This document shows positions 28,046 to 38,309 of a stretch of DNA of 46,096 nt, piece by piece. How positions within the stretch are numbered: the first letter of the stretch is position 1; every line of letters begins with the position of its first letter. Below the pieces are notes generated by a model. That model did not search any database. It was not told the origin of the DNA and saw only the letters and a list, made by a program, of their open reading frames with translations. The stretch covers positions 1-46,096 of the forward strand of contig JALQPE010000282.1 in NCBI GenBank assembly GCA_030407315.1, read 5' to 3'. This DNA is from Asparagopsis taxiformis. Taxonomy: Eukaryota; Rhodophyta; Florideophyceae; Bonnemaisoniales; Bonnemaisoniaceae. A program made the position numbers and the translations under genes.

Positions 28046-29808
28046 GTGGTGGATGAGATGGAGCGTCACGCTGTCGTGGGCATCTTTCTGGGGTAGAGGA
28101 AGGCAGTTCTAGCGCTATGAGGATGGGGCATGGACGGTATTCATATGGGAATGGACAGAATAGTACGGCTAGGAATTTTTATTTCGTAGTGACTATGAGC
28201 TAGCGAGAGGTATACGCGGTAGGATAGGTAGCAATCTAAGAGGGTGTGATATGGGAAGCTTCACTCTGGATTTGTTTATTTGCGCAGGCTACATTGAGAA
28301 TAAACAATCCCTATGTTAAAAATGCTGGTACAACTAACACTATTCCGACGAGTAAAACTAAAACTACTAGAAAAGTCTAGAAATCTATCAACTGATTGAG
28401 CTGCATGAATAAGCTAGGAAATGAAGAGAAGAAGAAAAAATGATGTAGAGAAAGGAAACAAGTTAGTGACGTTGAATTGGAGAGGGAAATTGATGGTGAT
28501 TAGGAGACTAACGTACCTTAACAAATACCATTGCATCCCAAATTGAGATATGTACTCACAGGCAGAAAAGAAAAGTAGTGGAGAAGTGGTAAGAGAGAAA
28601 GATAAATGAAAGTAGAAGTGGAACACTCACCGACTGGAAACCCGAGAAAGAGAAAACGAATAGAAAACTGGGTTAGTGGCGTGAGTTGTGGAAACGTACC
28701 ATCATGGTTCATATCTGTCGGAGACAAAGCAACAACTTTGGCTTTGGAAGCAGTATTGATGATCTACAACTTACGCTTTGGAAGCAGTATAGATGATCTA
28801 TACTGCTTCCACAGCCAGAGTTGTTGCTTTGTTTCCGACGGATATGAAGATGGAAACAGGGATTTCCAGAATCTGTTGTTTAAGTAGCACTCTGCGGGCG
28901 GAAATGACGTGTAGGAGAACAATAGAGGGATGAATTTGAAACGGAGCGGTGCGATGGGAGGCCCAGAAAAACGATACCTAGGGTGCGAATTACGCTTTGA
29001 AGCACATGACCTGGCAGAACAGGCGCAAAATTATTGTATCTTCTACCGCCTTCTCTAGTCTATAATGACGTCATCACTACAGAAATATAGGAAAAACACT
29101 AGCATATGGGGCCTACTGGAAAGGGGAGGCGAGGAGTAGGAAAAATGGCGCACTTTCCTGGACGAGGAGTCCGCGCTTCCAGTGATGATTTGGACGGTAT
29201 ATATCGATGACGTCATTGCATGCTCTGAGCACACTTGGCAGGCAGTCAAAGCGGGCCACGTGGATGTGGGCGGCTAGGAAACAGCAGTGTAGGAGAAATT
29301 TTATAATTTTCATGTTGCAAGCGAGCAGTGAATCTGCATTGCAATATATAAATTTATGCTAATTTAAGATATCACACCGAGTACGATTCAACGAGAGATT
29401 GTGCTTTCAACTTGTAAATAGGGCCGAAAATGTGGTAGAGTATACGTGTAGGAAGTACGTGTATGAGAAAATCAGATTCAGTATTAGTGCCTAGAGCATC
29501 ACTGCGAAATAAACGGCCGTTTTCCGGAAATGGATACATCTTGGCTGGGTTTGTGGTTAGGGGATGCGATACAAGATAGCAAAACGATGTTGAGTCCGGA
29601 TGAAATAGCAATCAATGTGCATAAAGCAATGAGCATAGGGCAAAGCATTGTGGTGAACCAGTTCATTGGATCGAATGAAAGCCTGGAAAGGTTTCGTAAC
29701 GGTTAAAAGTAGTAGTACTGTATTGAGATAGTAGTCATGTCGTAGAAGTTTAGAGTTGTATTCTATGCAACAAAACTGAGCGAAGAAGAAAAGAACAAAA
29801 ACATCAAG
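28046..29808. other. AT-rich stretch without a confident gene
   Basis: Short frames only (under 100 codons), none recognisable. Splice-donor-like words on the minus strand (at about 28514 and 28553) are not tied to a frame. It contains the hairpin at 28708-28848 and probably the promoter of the transposase. Confidence 0.5.
28708..28848. repeat. 141-bp hairpin with nested perfect palindrome
   Basis: The outer arms are about 49 bp with roughly four mismatches (TTCATATC(T/C)GTCGGA.ACAAAG and complement). The inner part, about 28776-28808, is a perfect 33-bp palindrome with one central base (arms TGGAAGCAGTATAGAT). The left arm repeats TTTGGAAGCAGTAT twice. It is either a foldback MITE or a small-RNA precursor-like hairpin. 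Confidence 0.85.
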
Positions 29809-29976
29809 ATGGCTCCGAGACGGACTCCTATTCGAAAGAAAACCACAAGTCGTAGGACAAAGGCGAGATTCGATTCACTCAATGTGGCCAGTCCCAGTAA
29901 ACAGCTTCCTGGGAACCGGAAGGGAGCAATCCGCAGCAGTGATGCAGCCTGCATGAACAAAGAAATCCCTGAGAGG
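29809..29976 (+). CDS. Possible N-terminal exon of the transposase, out of frame
   Basis: The frame ATG GCT CCG... encodes 55 residues rich in Arg and Lys (APRRTPIRKKTTSRRTKAR), typical of a nuclear-localisation or DNA-binding head. It stops just before the transposase frame, which is itself open upstream of its first ATG from about 29957 (KKSLRGNELRRE). A one-base frameshift near 29950 or an unrecognised small intron could join the two. It could also be unrelated. Confidence 0.35.
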
Positions 29977-30031
29977 TAATGAGCTACGACGTGAGTGTAC
30001 CACAGATGACCTATTGGAGTCCCCAATCCCT

Positions 30032-33000
30032 ATGGGTGACACAATAGAAGGTTGTATTGATGTGTACAGCAACAACGATGAAGCTGGAAGTGACATCTAC
30101 GTAGCATCGAGCACGCTAATGGAATCGGAAGAAGCAACCGGACGAGGTTCTGATTCCATTTCAACTGGAGGCCCGATAGACCGAAATGCTGGGGATGAAG
30201 CATGTGGTGATTTCAAGGCATTACTACAATGGCCTGCGATGTATGGGGCTCTTCAGCTGAGTGGAACTCAAAGAATGACAAGAGCCCACTATGAAGGTAC
30301 CCTGTTCGGAATGAATTTCCGCAGAGATCCAAGTGAGCACGTCCCGTCGGACTCTGTGATGCGACAGAAGATACTACCATTCTTGAGGAAACACTGCTAT
30401 GCAAAGAGCTGTGACATCGAGTTTCCGATAGACCTTCGAAAGAGCGGAGCAAGAGCTGCACAGCATCGAGGTGCAGTAGGAACCCGTGGAACAACAGATG
30501 ACAGAGACAATTGTGGAGGAATGGCGAAAGTTCGTATTGTACTCCCAAGCACATGGGCTCTGAAAGATGTCCAGACTCGACCAATCTTTGAAGCATTCCG
30601 CAGTGATGCGAACAATCGAAGCTCGGAAGGAGAAAAATCAACCGCAGAGTGCAGCATTGAAGATTCGTTCATTGCAAAATGCAGGAGGGGTGTTTTGAGC
30701 GACCCATTCGTTCGCACAGCAGTTGTTCCCATTGACAGCGATGGGAAAAAGGGTTTGAAGCACATTTATGTACCTGATGGAACAGCAATTCGAATCCGAT
30801 GTCATCCAGGAGCTCGTCAGGTTGCCGTCATCGAAAGAGCAAAAGGGTTCAGGAAGAATGACAGAGATGGTGGGAAACCGAAGAGGAGAAGAGTGGCGGT
30901 TACGTCGTTGTGGGAACTTCATGCTAGGACCATAGTTACCTATGAGGCTCGACACGACGGTGAGCATGATGCGCATGTCGAAAAATATCTGCAGCCGCGA
31001 ATGTCACATCTATTGGAATGGGAGAGGCAGCATGCTCTGCGAGCGATATCGCAATGTGTAATCAGAGCAGGAGCCAAGGGAAAAGGAACACGAGCTGGGG
31101 ACGTGATAACCGTTCTATTACCAATTGGAATGGAAGAGGGTGATATTGTTCCACACGTCGTATTGGTGAACAGGTATTTGAAAGAGCAGGTCGGAGAAGC
31201 ATCCACCATGTTACTTTGCTTTTCACCGGGCGCGAGCTTTGCTGAATCCAGAAACCCGCCCGAAAGACTAGGAAGCCCCAACTATGAAGAAATTCGTGTT
31301 TCAGGGGTGTTCTCGGATGGTTTCGGAGACCACAGGTCGCAATGGCACCCAGCGTCTCCGCGAGAAGATGCACCATGTTGGGGAAAGCTGGAGGATGGTC
31401 GAAACTACTTTGTTTACCGATTTCTCCTTTACACGGATGACTTTGAACCATTCACAAGCAGGAAGGGAAGTTTTGGTGGATGCTATATGTTACCTCTCAA
31501 TCTACCGCCTCGGAAAAGGGGAAGCTACCAAGCGGTTCGAGTGATTGGTTTGCCACCTCCGGGAGTGTCCACAAATTGTGTATTGCGATATATCGTTCAA
31601 GATATAGTGCGAGGAAGCACAGAGGGTTTCCCAACGAAAAATGCAGAGGGAGAAGATGTTGTGGTATTTCTAGACCCAGTGGGGAGCATTGGAGACTATC
31701 CTGCAGTTTCACATACCCTGGATGTTCTTGGACACACATCAAACTCTCCGTGCCACATCTGCAGTTTCCGCAAATATGACCTGAGCAGTACTGGTGGCAC
31801 GAAGAATGCATACACTTCGGTAGTGAACGGGCAAACATCTACGCATGCCAGAAGCAAGTATCGGAATGCATCGACACGTAAGGATGCCACAGAAACCCAG
31901 CTTCGCACTCTCGGACTGGCTGCAGAAGAAGGGGAAGATTTACCATTTCATGTCCTGAGCACTTCCTTGGAAGCAGTGCAGGAAGAAGTACCGAAGACGG
32001 AAAACGGAGTTTCAGTTGTCCCAGCAATTTTTGACCCGTACCGTTCCGCAGTGATAGCACCTGACCATCTATTGTCTGGACTGGCACAAGATGTACTGAA
32101 CGCTTGTATTTCAGCTGCCAGCCCACGAATTCGAGAGGTAGCTGAATTGCAAATTCTGGGCGCTCTGAAGAAGTTCAGGATGGGAAGGCAGAACCGTTTA
32201 TTTGGAACCAACAATCTGCTTTCCATGAACATGAGTGACATATTCAGTGTGCTTCTGATAGCACCTATGGCATTCGAAAACGCAGCTCGAATGATGGATG
32301 GGAAAGGGGAAGGTCATCGTGAAAAATTTGATGGGGCCGTCAAACTAGTAGTGATGTTTCAGAAGCTGGTTTCGTGTATTAGTTTCATGCCCGTATGGTG
32401 GAAAGACGGTCCACATGAAGTAGAGACGGCTGACGGAGAAGGTGGCAGGAATGAATACATTCTGGGAAGAACTGTAGACTACGTGGAGACGTTGAATGAG
32501 TATTGTCGGAAAGTGAAGGGAGCAGGAGCACATTTGGACAAGCCTAATGTTCATCGTCTTGTCGAGTTTTGTGTTCATACGCTTCCTGCCTACGGCTCTG
32601 TGAAGCACGTGCAGGAGCTTATATTCGAACGGATGCATCAGCCGCTGAAGAAAGGTGTGAGAATGTCCAATCACCAAAGCGAACAGCTTTCAGCGCTGGA
32701 ATTAGTTCTTGCGGATGACTGGCAGACGAGAGTGGCCATTGTTTTGCGCGAAATCGGCATGGAGCCACAACATTGGTCCTCGTCCGAATGCTCTCAAATG
32801 GTCAACGTTCTTTCACAGGAGCTAGGGAGAGAAATAGATGTGGAAGACGAGGTAGTGAAAAACTGCTTCCAGGAACCGGTTCTCCAGCTTCTCTCCCAGC
32901 GTCGAGGAAAGATATTGTCGGCGGATGGTGAAATTGTGACGTGGAGAGGGCATGGAGGTATATCTATTGACGAGGTCAAGGAGTACATGAATGGAAAATG

Positions 33001-33613
33001 TGATATGGCAGAGGGTGCTGTAGGTGTTTTCAAACGGTTCTTTACCGAAAGGTACGGAAGCGGAACAAGTGGGTGTGGAAAGTATGCCGAATGGGTGAGA
33101 AGAGTTTCTAGAAGCACTACGACAGAGTGGGGAAGGAAAACAGTGCAGAGGTCTGGCTCTCTAGAATCAGGAGCTATCATCCATGCTGTTTGCCCTGAAC
33201 AGAGGATATGTGAGGATGGTGCAACTTCACAAGCGATTCTGTACCCGGCGTCTCGTCTCACATCAGAGATAATGCGGGGAAGAATTAATTATGAACCGCG
33301 GTTTTTTATTGTTCTAGCGTTCTTTATCCTGAGGAACGAGAGTGCGAGAGATGAGCAAGGTACAGCTTATGGAGTTTGCCTGGGTTTGCAAAAAACTGAT
33401 GAAGGAGTGTTCAAGGTCGAAGAGAGGCGACGAACAGTAATTGTGGAGATGAGTGAGGGAGTCACTGAGGTGTTTGGTATGCACTATTGCAATGGGAGTG
33501 TATGCGAATATGATGAGAACATGAGGGAGGTAAGGCACGGACCCGGACTGCTGGAGGGTGGAGAGATATATGCACTATGTAGGCGAGACGGATTTCCACC
33601 GAGGGCTGCATGA
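30032..33613 (+). CDS. Large transposase, probably CMC superfamily (Tnp2/Plavaka-like)
   Basis: The uninterrupted frame has 1193 codons from the first ATG. The frame is open further upstream without ATG. The core resembles Tnp2 and related CMC transposases. FLDPVGSIGDYPAVSH (D548, then DYPA) is followed after about 20 residues by a CHIC pair (C574, C577), and later by APDHLLSGLAQD (D678-H679), as in the 'GDyPA...CxxC...DxxHxxxxG' layout of that group. A late ERMHQPLKKG block with preceding acidic residues could hold the third catalytic acid. An acidic N-terminal region comes before it. The decayed copy at 1-2525 shares all these blocks, so this is a multi-copy family. Assignment of the catalytic triad is not certain. 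The flanking repeat fields (27544-28045 and 33734-34138) may be its subterminal ends. I could not find a matching terminal inverted repeat by eye. Confidence 0.75.
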   Translation: MGDTIEGCIDVYSNNDEAGSDIYVASSTLMESEEATGRGSDSISTGGPIDRNAGDEACGDFKALLQWPAMYGALQLSGTQRMTRAHYEGTLFGMNFRRDPSEHVPSDSVMRQKILPFLRKHCYAKSCDIEFPIDLRKSGARAAQHRGAVGTRGTTDDRDNCGGMAKVRIVLPSTWALKDVQTRPIFEAFRSDANNRSSEGEKSTAECSIEDSFIAKCRRGVLSDPFVRTAVVPIDSDGKKGLKHIYVPDGTAIRIRCHPGARQVAVIERAKGFRKNDRDGGKPKRRRVAVTSLWELHARTIVTYEARHDGEHDAHVEKYLQPRMSHLLEWERQHALRAISQCVIRAGAKGKGTRAGDVITVLLPIGMEEGDIVPHVVLVNRYLKEQVGEASTMLLCFSPGASFAESRNPPERLGSPNYEEIRVSGVFSDGFGDHRSQWHPASPREDAPCWGKLEDGRNYFVYRFLLYTDDFEPFTSRKGSFGGCYMLPLNLPPRKRGSYQAVRVIGLPPPGVSTNCVLRYIVQDIVRGSTEGFPTKNAEGEDVVVFLDPVGSIGDYPAVSHTLDVLGHTSNSPCHICSFRKYDLSSTGGTKNAYTSVVNGQTSTHARSKYRNASTRKDATETQLRTLGLAAEEGEDLPFHVLSTSLEAVQEEVPKTENGVSVVPAIFDPYRSAVIAPDHLLSGLAQDVLNACISAASPRIREVAELQILGALKKFRMGRQNRLFGTNNLLSMNMSDIFSVLLIAPMAFENAARMMDGKGEGHREKFDGAVKLVVMFQKLVSCISFMPVWWKDGPHEVETADGEGGRNEYILGRTVDYVETLNEYCRKVKGAGAHLDKPNVHRLVEFCVHTLPAYGSVKHVQELIFERMHQPLKKGVRMSNHQSEQLSALELVLADDWQTRVAIVLREIGMEPQHWSSSECSQMVNVLSQELGREIDVEDEVVKNCFQEPVLQLLSQRRGKILSADGEIVTWRGHGGISIDEVKEYMNGKCDMAEGAVGVFKRFFTERYGSGTSGCGKYAEWVRRVSRSTTTEWGRKTVQRSGSLESGAIIHAVCPEQRICEDGATSQAILYPASRLTSEIMRGRINYEPRFFIVLAFFILRNESARDEQGTAYGVCLGLQKTDEGVFKVEERRRTVIVEMSEGVTEVFGMHYCNGSVCEYDENMREVRHGPGLLEGGEIYALCRRDGFPPRAA

Positions 33614-33733
33614 TTTTTAGGGAAGAATAAAATGAATAACCAGATGCATCACATATGAATTGTACACTCTAGGGCGGTGGTGGATTGGTGCAAAGTAGTG
33701 GGGAGAGGATCTGAGAGGATGGAGGGAGGTATG

Positions 33734-34138
33734 CTTACAGCAAAGTCATCGTTACGATGACTTTGCTGTAAGAAAACGTTTCCATTACAGTGGCCAAGAA
33801 TTTTTTACCGGGTAAAAAAATCGTGGCAGCTGTAATGATTTGCTTTCTTACAGCAAAGTCATCGTAACGATGACTTTGCTGTAAGGAACCGTTTCCTTGC
33901 AGTGGCCGAAGAATTTTTTACCGGGTAAAAAATCAGCAAGAAATTTTACCGGGTAAAAAAATTGTGGCCGCTGTAATGATTTGCTTTCTTACAGCAAAGT
34001 CATCGTTACGATGACTTTGCTGTAAGAAAACGTTTCATTACAGCGGCCACAATTTTTTTACCCGGTAAAGAAATCATGGCTGCTGTAATGATTTGTTTTC
34101 TTACAGCAAAGTCATCGTAACGATGACTTTGCTGTAAG
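33734..34138. repeat. Four 39-bp perfect palindromes in a nested array
   Basis: The palindromes lie at 33734-33772, 33847-33885, 33988-34026 and 34100-34138. Each has 19-bp arms (CTTACAGCAAAGTCATCGT and complement) around one base. The central base reads T, A, T, A in turn, so successive units are in opposite orientation. Between them lie further inverted modules: ATTACAGYGGCC...GGCNGCTGTAAT around TTTTTTACC(C/G)GGTAAAAAA. Spacings are 113, 141 and 112 bp. It starts about 120 bp after the transposase stop. Confidence 0.95.
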
Positions 34139-34194
34139 AAAACGTTTCATTACAGCAAATTCATCGATAGTTAAGGTTAAGTAACCAACTTTAG

Positions 34195-34445
34195 GATGTC
34201 CAGAGGACCTGCTCGTTCGTCTGTGTTTTCGGAAGTGGACGCGGACGTCCAGTCTCTCTAGTACGGGTCCTAGTCGGCCCCGAGATTTACTAGAACAAAT
34301 GAACGTCCGCGTCCAAAAAAAAATAAAAATTTTTTGGATGCGGACGTCCACTTTCTCTAGTACATATGGCGGAATACTAGGGCCCGACATCCACTTTCTC
34401 TAGTACATATGGCGCAATACTAGGGCCCGACATCCAGTATACAAT
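34195..34445. repeat. GGACGTCC/CTAGTAC-type repeat
   Basis: The CGTCTGTGTTTTCGGAAGTG edge matches, inverted, the right edge of 19138-19460. It includes two direct 44-bp units (CGACATCCACTTTCTCTAGT...) at about 34340-34435. Confidence 0.65.
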
Positions 34446-34554
34446 ATATCAGCGAAAACCGGGAGGGAAGAAATTACAGCAGATGGTAAATTCAGGGCCC
34501 ATATCGGACCGTATTTTATTCTCTCATTTAGGAAACTGCTCGTATACAATACGT

Positions 34555-34745
34555 CTCTCTAGAATAGGGAATACATATCTGGTCAGAATAGGAAATAAAT
34601 ACCCGGTTAGAATAGGAAATACGTATCCAGCCAGAATACGGAATATGTATCCTGCCAGAATACGAAATACGTATCCAGCCAGAATACGGAATATGTATCC
34701 AGCCAAAATACGAAATACGTATCCAGCCAGAATACAAAATACCTG
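34555..34745. repeat. Tandem repeat, unit about 24 bp
   Basis: About eight diverged copies of AATACGTATCCAGCCAGAAT. They make the plus-strand frame at 34483-35205 read as repeated RIRNTYPA. The rest of that frame is Pro/His/Ser-rich low complexity. I do not call it a gene. Confidence 0.85.
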
Positions 34746-35214
34746 TCAGCATATCGTCGATCACCCATCTCCCTCACTATCGCGTTCTCCCTACCATCCG
34801 AACGCCATGCACCACCATCCGCACATACTGCAAGAACCCTCACGACCTAGATTACAAAAATCCGCTCCTTCCCAATTCCATCCCCGCTTTCCTCGACACC
34901 ACCCCAGCCCATTACATCATCAAGACATCAAACACGAACATGGTCAGCAAAATCTTACACCACTTGAAACCCACTCTCACTTCTATCGTATGCCCCAAAT
35001 ATACACATACCAGAAACACCTCACAGCTTCATTCCCCATCTTCCTAGATCCCTTCTTCACTCTCCTTCAGTCCTGCCGTTCCTGCTTCACCACTCCTGCA
35101 TCACTTACACAACATCAAAATCAACCACAACAGTCAGATTCAAAAGCAACGCTTACCACGACAGATATCCTAGAAACTCCCTTACTTACCTCTCCGAGAG
35201 GATGAGTGAATCAT

Positions 35215-36130
35215 CCATCCTACACAAAATACAAACCATGATCCAAAAACCTTGCAATGAATAATCAAAGTCAGCAGTCCATATCTTCGCAAAACAAGTC
35301 TTGGTGCTCAGTGAAACTTACCTTCTGTCATCAACATTCCTGCATCATCTACACAACATCGGAATCAACCACAACAGTCAGACTCAAAACCAACCTTCCC
35401 TCACAGCATACTTTCAAAACTCGCACACTTACCTTCGCTCCACACAATACACACCATGACTCAATAGGCTTCCAATGAAAAATATCGCATCAACGGAAAT
35501 AGTCAGACTCAAAACCAACCTTCCCTCGCTGCTTACTTTCAAAACTCGCACACTTACTTTACCTGTTCCATCCTGCACACAATAAAACCATAAATCACGT
35601 AATCGTGTAGCCAAGAAAAGTAGTCAGCATTCCGCATCTTCGCACAACCGGTCTGGGCGCCCAATGTGACTTACCTTCCGTCATCACTATTCCTCCATCA
35701 CCTACGCAACATCAGATTCAATCGCAACAGTCAGATTGAAAACCAACGTTTCCCTCGCTACATACCCTGAGAACTCGCAAATGTACCTCTCATCCATCCT
35801 ACACACAATACAAACCATGATCCAAAAACCTTGCAATGAATAATAATCATAGTCAGCAGTCCATATCTTCGCAAAGCACATCTTGGCACTCAATGAAACT
35901 TACCTTCCGTCATCAAAATTCCTGCATCATCTACACAACATCGGAATCAACCACAACAGTCAGACTCAAAATCAACCTTCCCTCACAGCATACTTTCAAA
36001 ACTTCACGTACCTCTCTTCCATCCTCCGCTCAATACACACCATCAGTCAACAGGCTTCCCATGAAAAATATCGCATTAACGGAAATAGTCAGACTCAAAA
36101 CCCACCTTCCCTCAACGCATACCCTCGAGG
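35215..36130. repeat. Higher-order tandem repeat with recurring splice-donor motifs
   Basis: Related blocks start near 35265, 35615 and 35845. The first and third are close matches (CAGCAGTCCATATCTTCGCA, CAACATCGGAATCAACCACA, CAGTCAGACTCAAAA), about 580 bp apart. The minus strand carries GTAAGT at about 35321, 35432, 35557, 35674 and 35903, most in AAG|GTAAGT context. Minus-strand frames between them encode similar short peptides (EGRLVLSLT and ETLVFNLT). It could be tandemly repeated exons of a minus-strand gene, or a satellite. Confidence 0.65.
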
Positions 36131-36148
36131 GTAGAGGATGGAACGAAG

Positions 36149-36186
36149 GTACGTGCGCGAACCTTGATCAAGATTCGCGCACGTAC
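36149..36186. repeat. Hairpin
   Basis: Perfect 13-bp arms (GTACGTGCGCGAA and complement) enclose a loop that contains CTTGATCAAG, itself a palindrome. Confidence 0.85.
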
Positions 36187-36787
36187 AAAGCAAAGTCGGT
36201 CAAAGAATATCAGTCGGTGATGAGGGCGGAGTGGAGCCTGCGGCGTCGACCGGACTGCTTTCTGCGTCCGCTTAAGTCTTCCTGTGCATACTCGAAATCA
36301 TCGCCGCCAGTGAGATTGAGTATGGCCCAAGCCATGGTCTCTGATTCCCCGAACAATGAGATCCGGATCGAGAACAACGAATATAAACATATAATCATAT
36401 ATATGAGAATCCATTTGCTTTCCTTACATGATCCGTGGCATATCCGCTGTAAAGCACATTCAGATTCCACGAAGTTTGGAAATAAAAAAGTTTATTATTA
36501 CAAATGAATTAATTGAAAATTCATCTCCCAGGGTGGTCGTTCGTCCTTCCATGCACACGATGCCAGCACGCAATGTGATGTAACAGTTGGAAATGATTGA
36601 ACTCTCGGTTAAATTCCACCGTTGGGATGTCAGCTGGAGTGAGCACAAAACTACTACCCACAAAACTACGAACGAACACGTTACATTCCAAGTCTCGAAA
36701 GCACCACAAAAATAAAATTGGTCGCATCTGGACGGCACAGTCTCCCCTGTTCAGCTCGCAATCCTCCCTTTTGCGTCAAAACTCGAC
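36187..36787. other. No confident gene
   Basis: 600 bp of mixed sequence. Only short frames are present, without recognisable products. It may contain the upstream region of the following transposase relic. Confidence 0.4.
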
Positions 36788-38162
36788 ATGGAATGCAAGT
36801 ATGAAGGGTGCTTCTACTACTGCGTAGATGCTTATGCGCTCGCGCTGCATGAGCGAACGTGTCGCTACCGTTTCAACCCCTCTCCCCAACATTTCAACAA
36901 CGCTCGTGTCCCTGCCGTCACCCATGAGCCTGCTCGAAACGGCGACCATGATTCCCCGCAACCCAGCTCCCCAGACCCAGAATCTGGTCGTGCTTCCTCC
37001 AGCGACTCACCCTGTGACGCTTCACTGCCACCAACCTCAACCCCCTCCCGCGCAGACCTCCTCGTGCAATCCCTCGCCGCCAGTCTCACAACCCTCGAGT
37101 ACAAGGCCGGCGCTGGCCGCGTGAGCGAAGTCATCACCATCCTACAAGACCCCGCATTCTCCCTAGAAAAGTTCAACAGCGCCGTTCGCACCGTAGAAGA
37201 ATGTCGCCACGTTACTGCTTCCATGGTCGAAACACATTTCCGCACCGAAGGTTACAAGAGCCACATCATTCCAGACAAAACTGGTAAGTACTCGGCACAG
37301 CTGTACCTCCGCGACCCAGTCGACATGCTCCGCAGGCAGTTAGCACTGGCTAACGACCAAAATACTCTCTTCCACCCCTCCCCACAGACCGCCCCAGACG
37401 GCACCGCAATATTTTCTCATCCCCTACACACAGAATTCGCGAAAACGCTGCACCAGGTTACTAGACAGCGCGTGCAGCTCTCGGAAGATCCACAGGTCGT
37501 ATGGGCAGAGGAAACTGATCCCACACCTTCCTCCTTTGCCGGCCTCCTCCAAGTGTACTCCGACAAGAGCAGCACAAGCCTCAAGAGCTCCGCAATCGTC
37601 GCATACCCCATACACGTCACACTGCTCAACTTCTCCGCCCCTCCGTCGCCACTGCATCCGTACCGGCCTCACCATCGTCGGGTATCTTCCGTACATTGTT
37701 AACCCTTCGTCCAACGCCTTGTTCGGTGATGAAATGCCGACAACCTCTAGTTCTGCTAGTCGCGCTCGCAAAATTGATATTCTTCATAAAGCACTCGAAA
37801 AAGTGTTTTCGTCCCTATCCACCGCGTTCTCTCCCGGGTTCCCCTGCACAGACTCCACTGCAACTGCCCGCCAATGCTTTCCCATCCTAGCCAATTATTG
37901 CTGCGACTTTCCAGAGGCCAAAGAGCTGTCATGCACTCGCAACAGCACTACCACCACACATCCCTGCCACCGCTGCTACATCCCGGCCACTCAACTTGAA
38001 TCCACCGCGCCACACCAGCCCCGCTCCCTCGATGATGCACTCTCTGCACGCCAAGAGAGCGCTCAGGAGCTTACGACTGCTCCTCTTGAAGCTCTCTCCG
38101 TCCTCGAACAACACTCTGTCCTCGAAATGACCGCTCTTATACCAAGTAACAGTCCCTTATAG
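36788..38162 (+). pseudogene. Plavaka-like (CMC superfamily) transposase, frameshifted and truncated
   Basis: The ATG at 36788 starts a protein with an N-terminal zinc-finger-like motif (CKYEGC...HERTC; C3, C8, H21, C25) and a Ser/Pro linker. A body that matches the Plavaka layout follows: LQVYSDKSSTSL (the usual 'DKT' strand), AIVAYPIHVTLLNFS, then TGLTIVGYLPYI. The frame changes by one base near 37640-37665, so the second half (GYLPYI onward, up to 38162) is in another frame. That half has CFPILANYCCDFPEAKELSC and PCHRCYIP, the counterpart of the acidic 'yPxxxxyxxDypE...CPxC' block. The frame stops at 38162, well before the expected C-terminus. It is related at superfamily level to the transposase at 30032, but is not the same family. 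The family name rests on motif recognition. Confidence 0.65.
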
Positions 38163-38179
38163 GAGTTGTAGGGGTCAAT

Positions 38180-38309
38180 AGACCCCACAACATATTCTCC
38201 TTCGAGCCTCTGCACAATGGCTTGCAGTTGGAACTTGCAGAAGCCGATGATGGCCCCGGTCGGGCCGCTGGCCAGTTTCTGGGGCCGTTGTGACCAAATT
38301 AGACGACCT
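38180..38309. other. Short interval with small inverted repeat
   Basis: GTTGTAGGGGTC...GACCCCACAAC at about 38167-38192 is an inverted repeat. Its right part (about 38270-38309) is the GGGGCCGTTGTGACCAAATT edge that borders several dispersed-repeat copies. Confidence 0.5.

Noticed and set aside
29976..30005. A 30-nt intron (GTAATG...CCACAG) joining the basic N-terminal frame to the transposase.
   Set aside because: It is too short, and its removal does not correct the frame. It creates an immediate TGA.
34483..35205. A 240-codon plus-strand protein.
   Set aside because: The first third translates a 24-bp tandem repeat, and the rest is low-complexity Pro/His/Ser without a recognisable domain.
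36210..36470. Minus-strand 86-codon ORF.
   Set aside because: No recognisable domain, short, and no neighbouring gene context.
38130..38192. A third copia LTR start (TGTTGTGGGGTC, minus strand) with a TGGTATAAGAGC primer-site-like word.
   Set aside because: The two signals are only about 45 bp apart, no LTR end precedes the primer-like word, and there is no second LTR or polyprotein.
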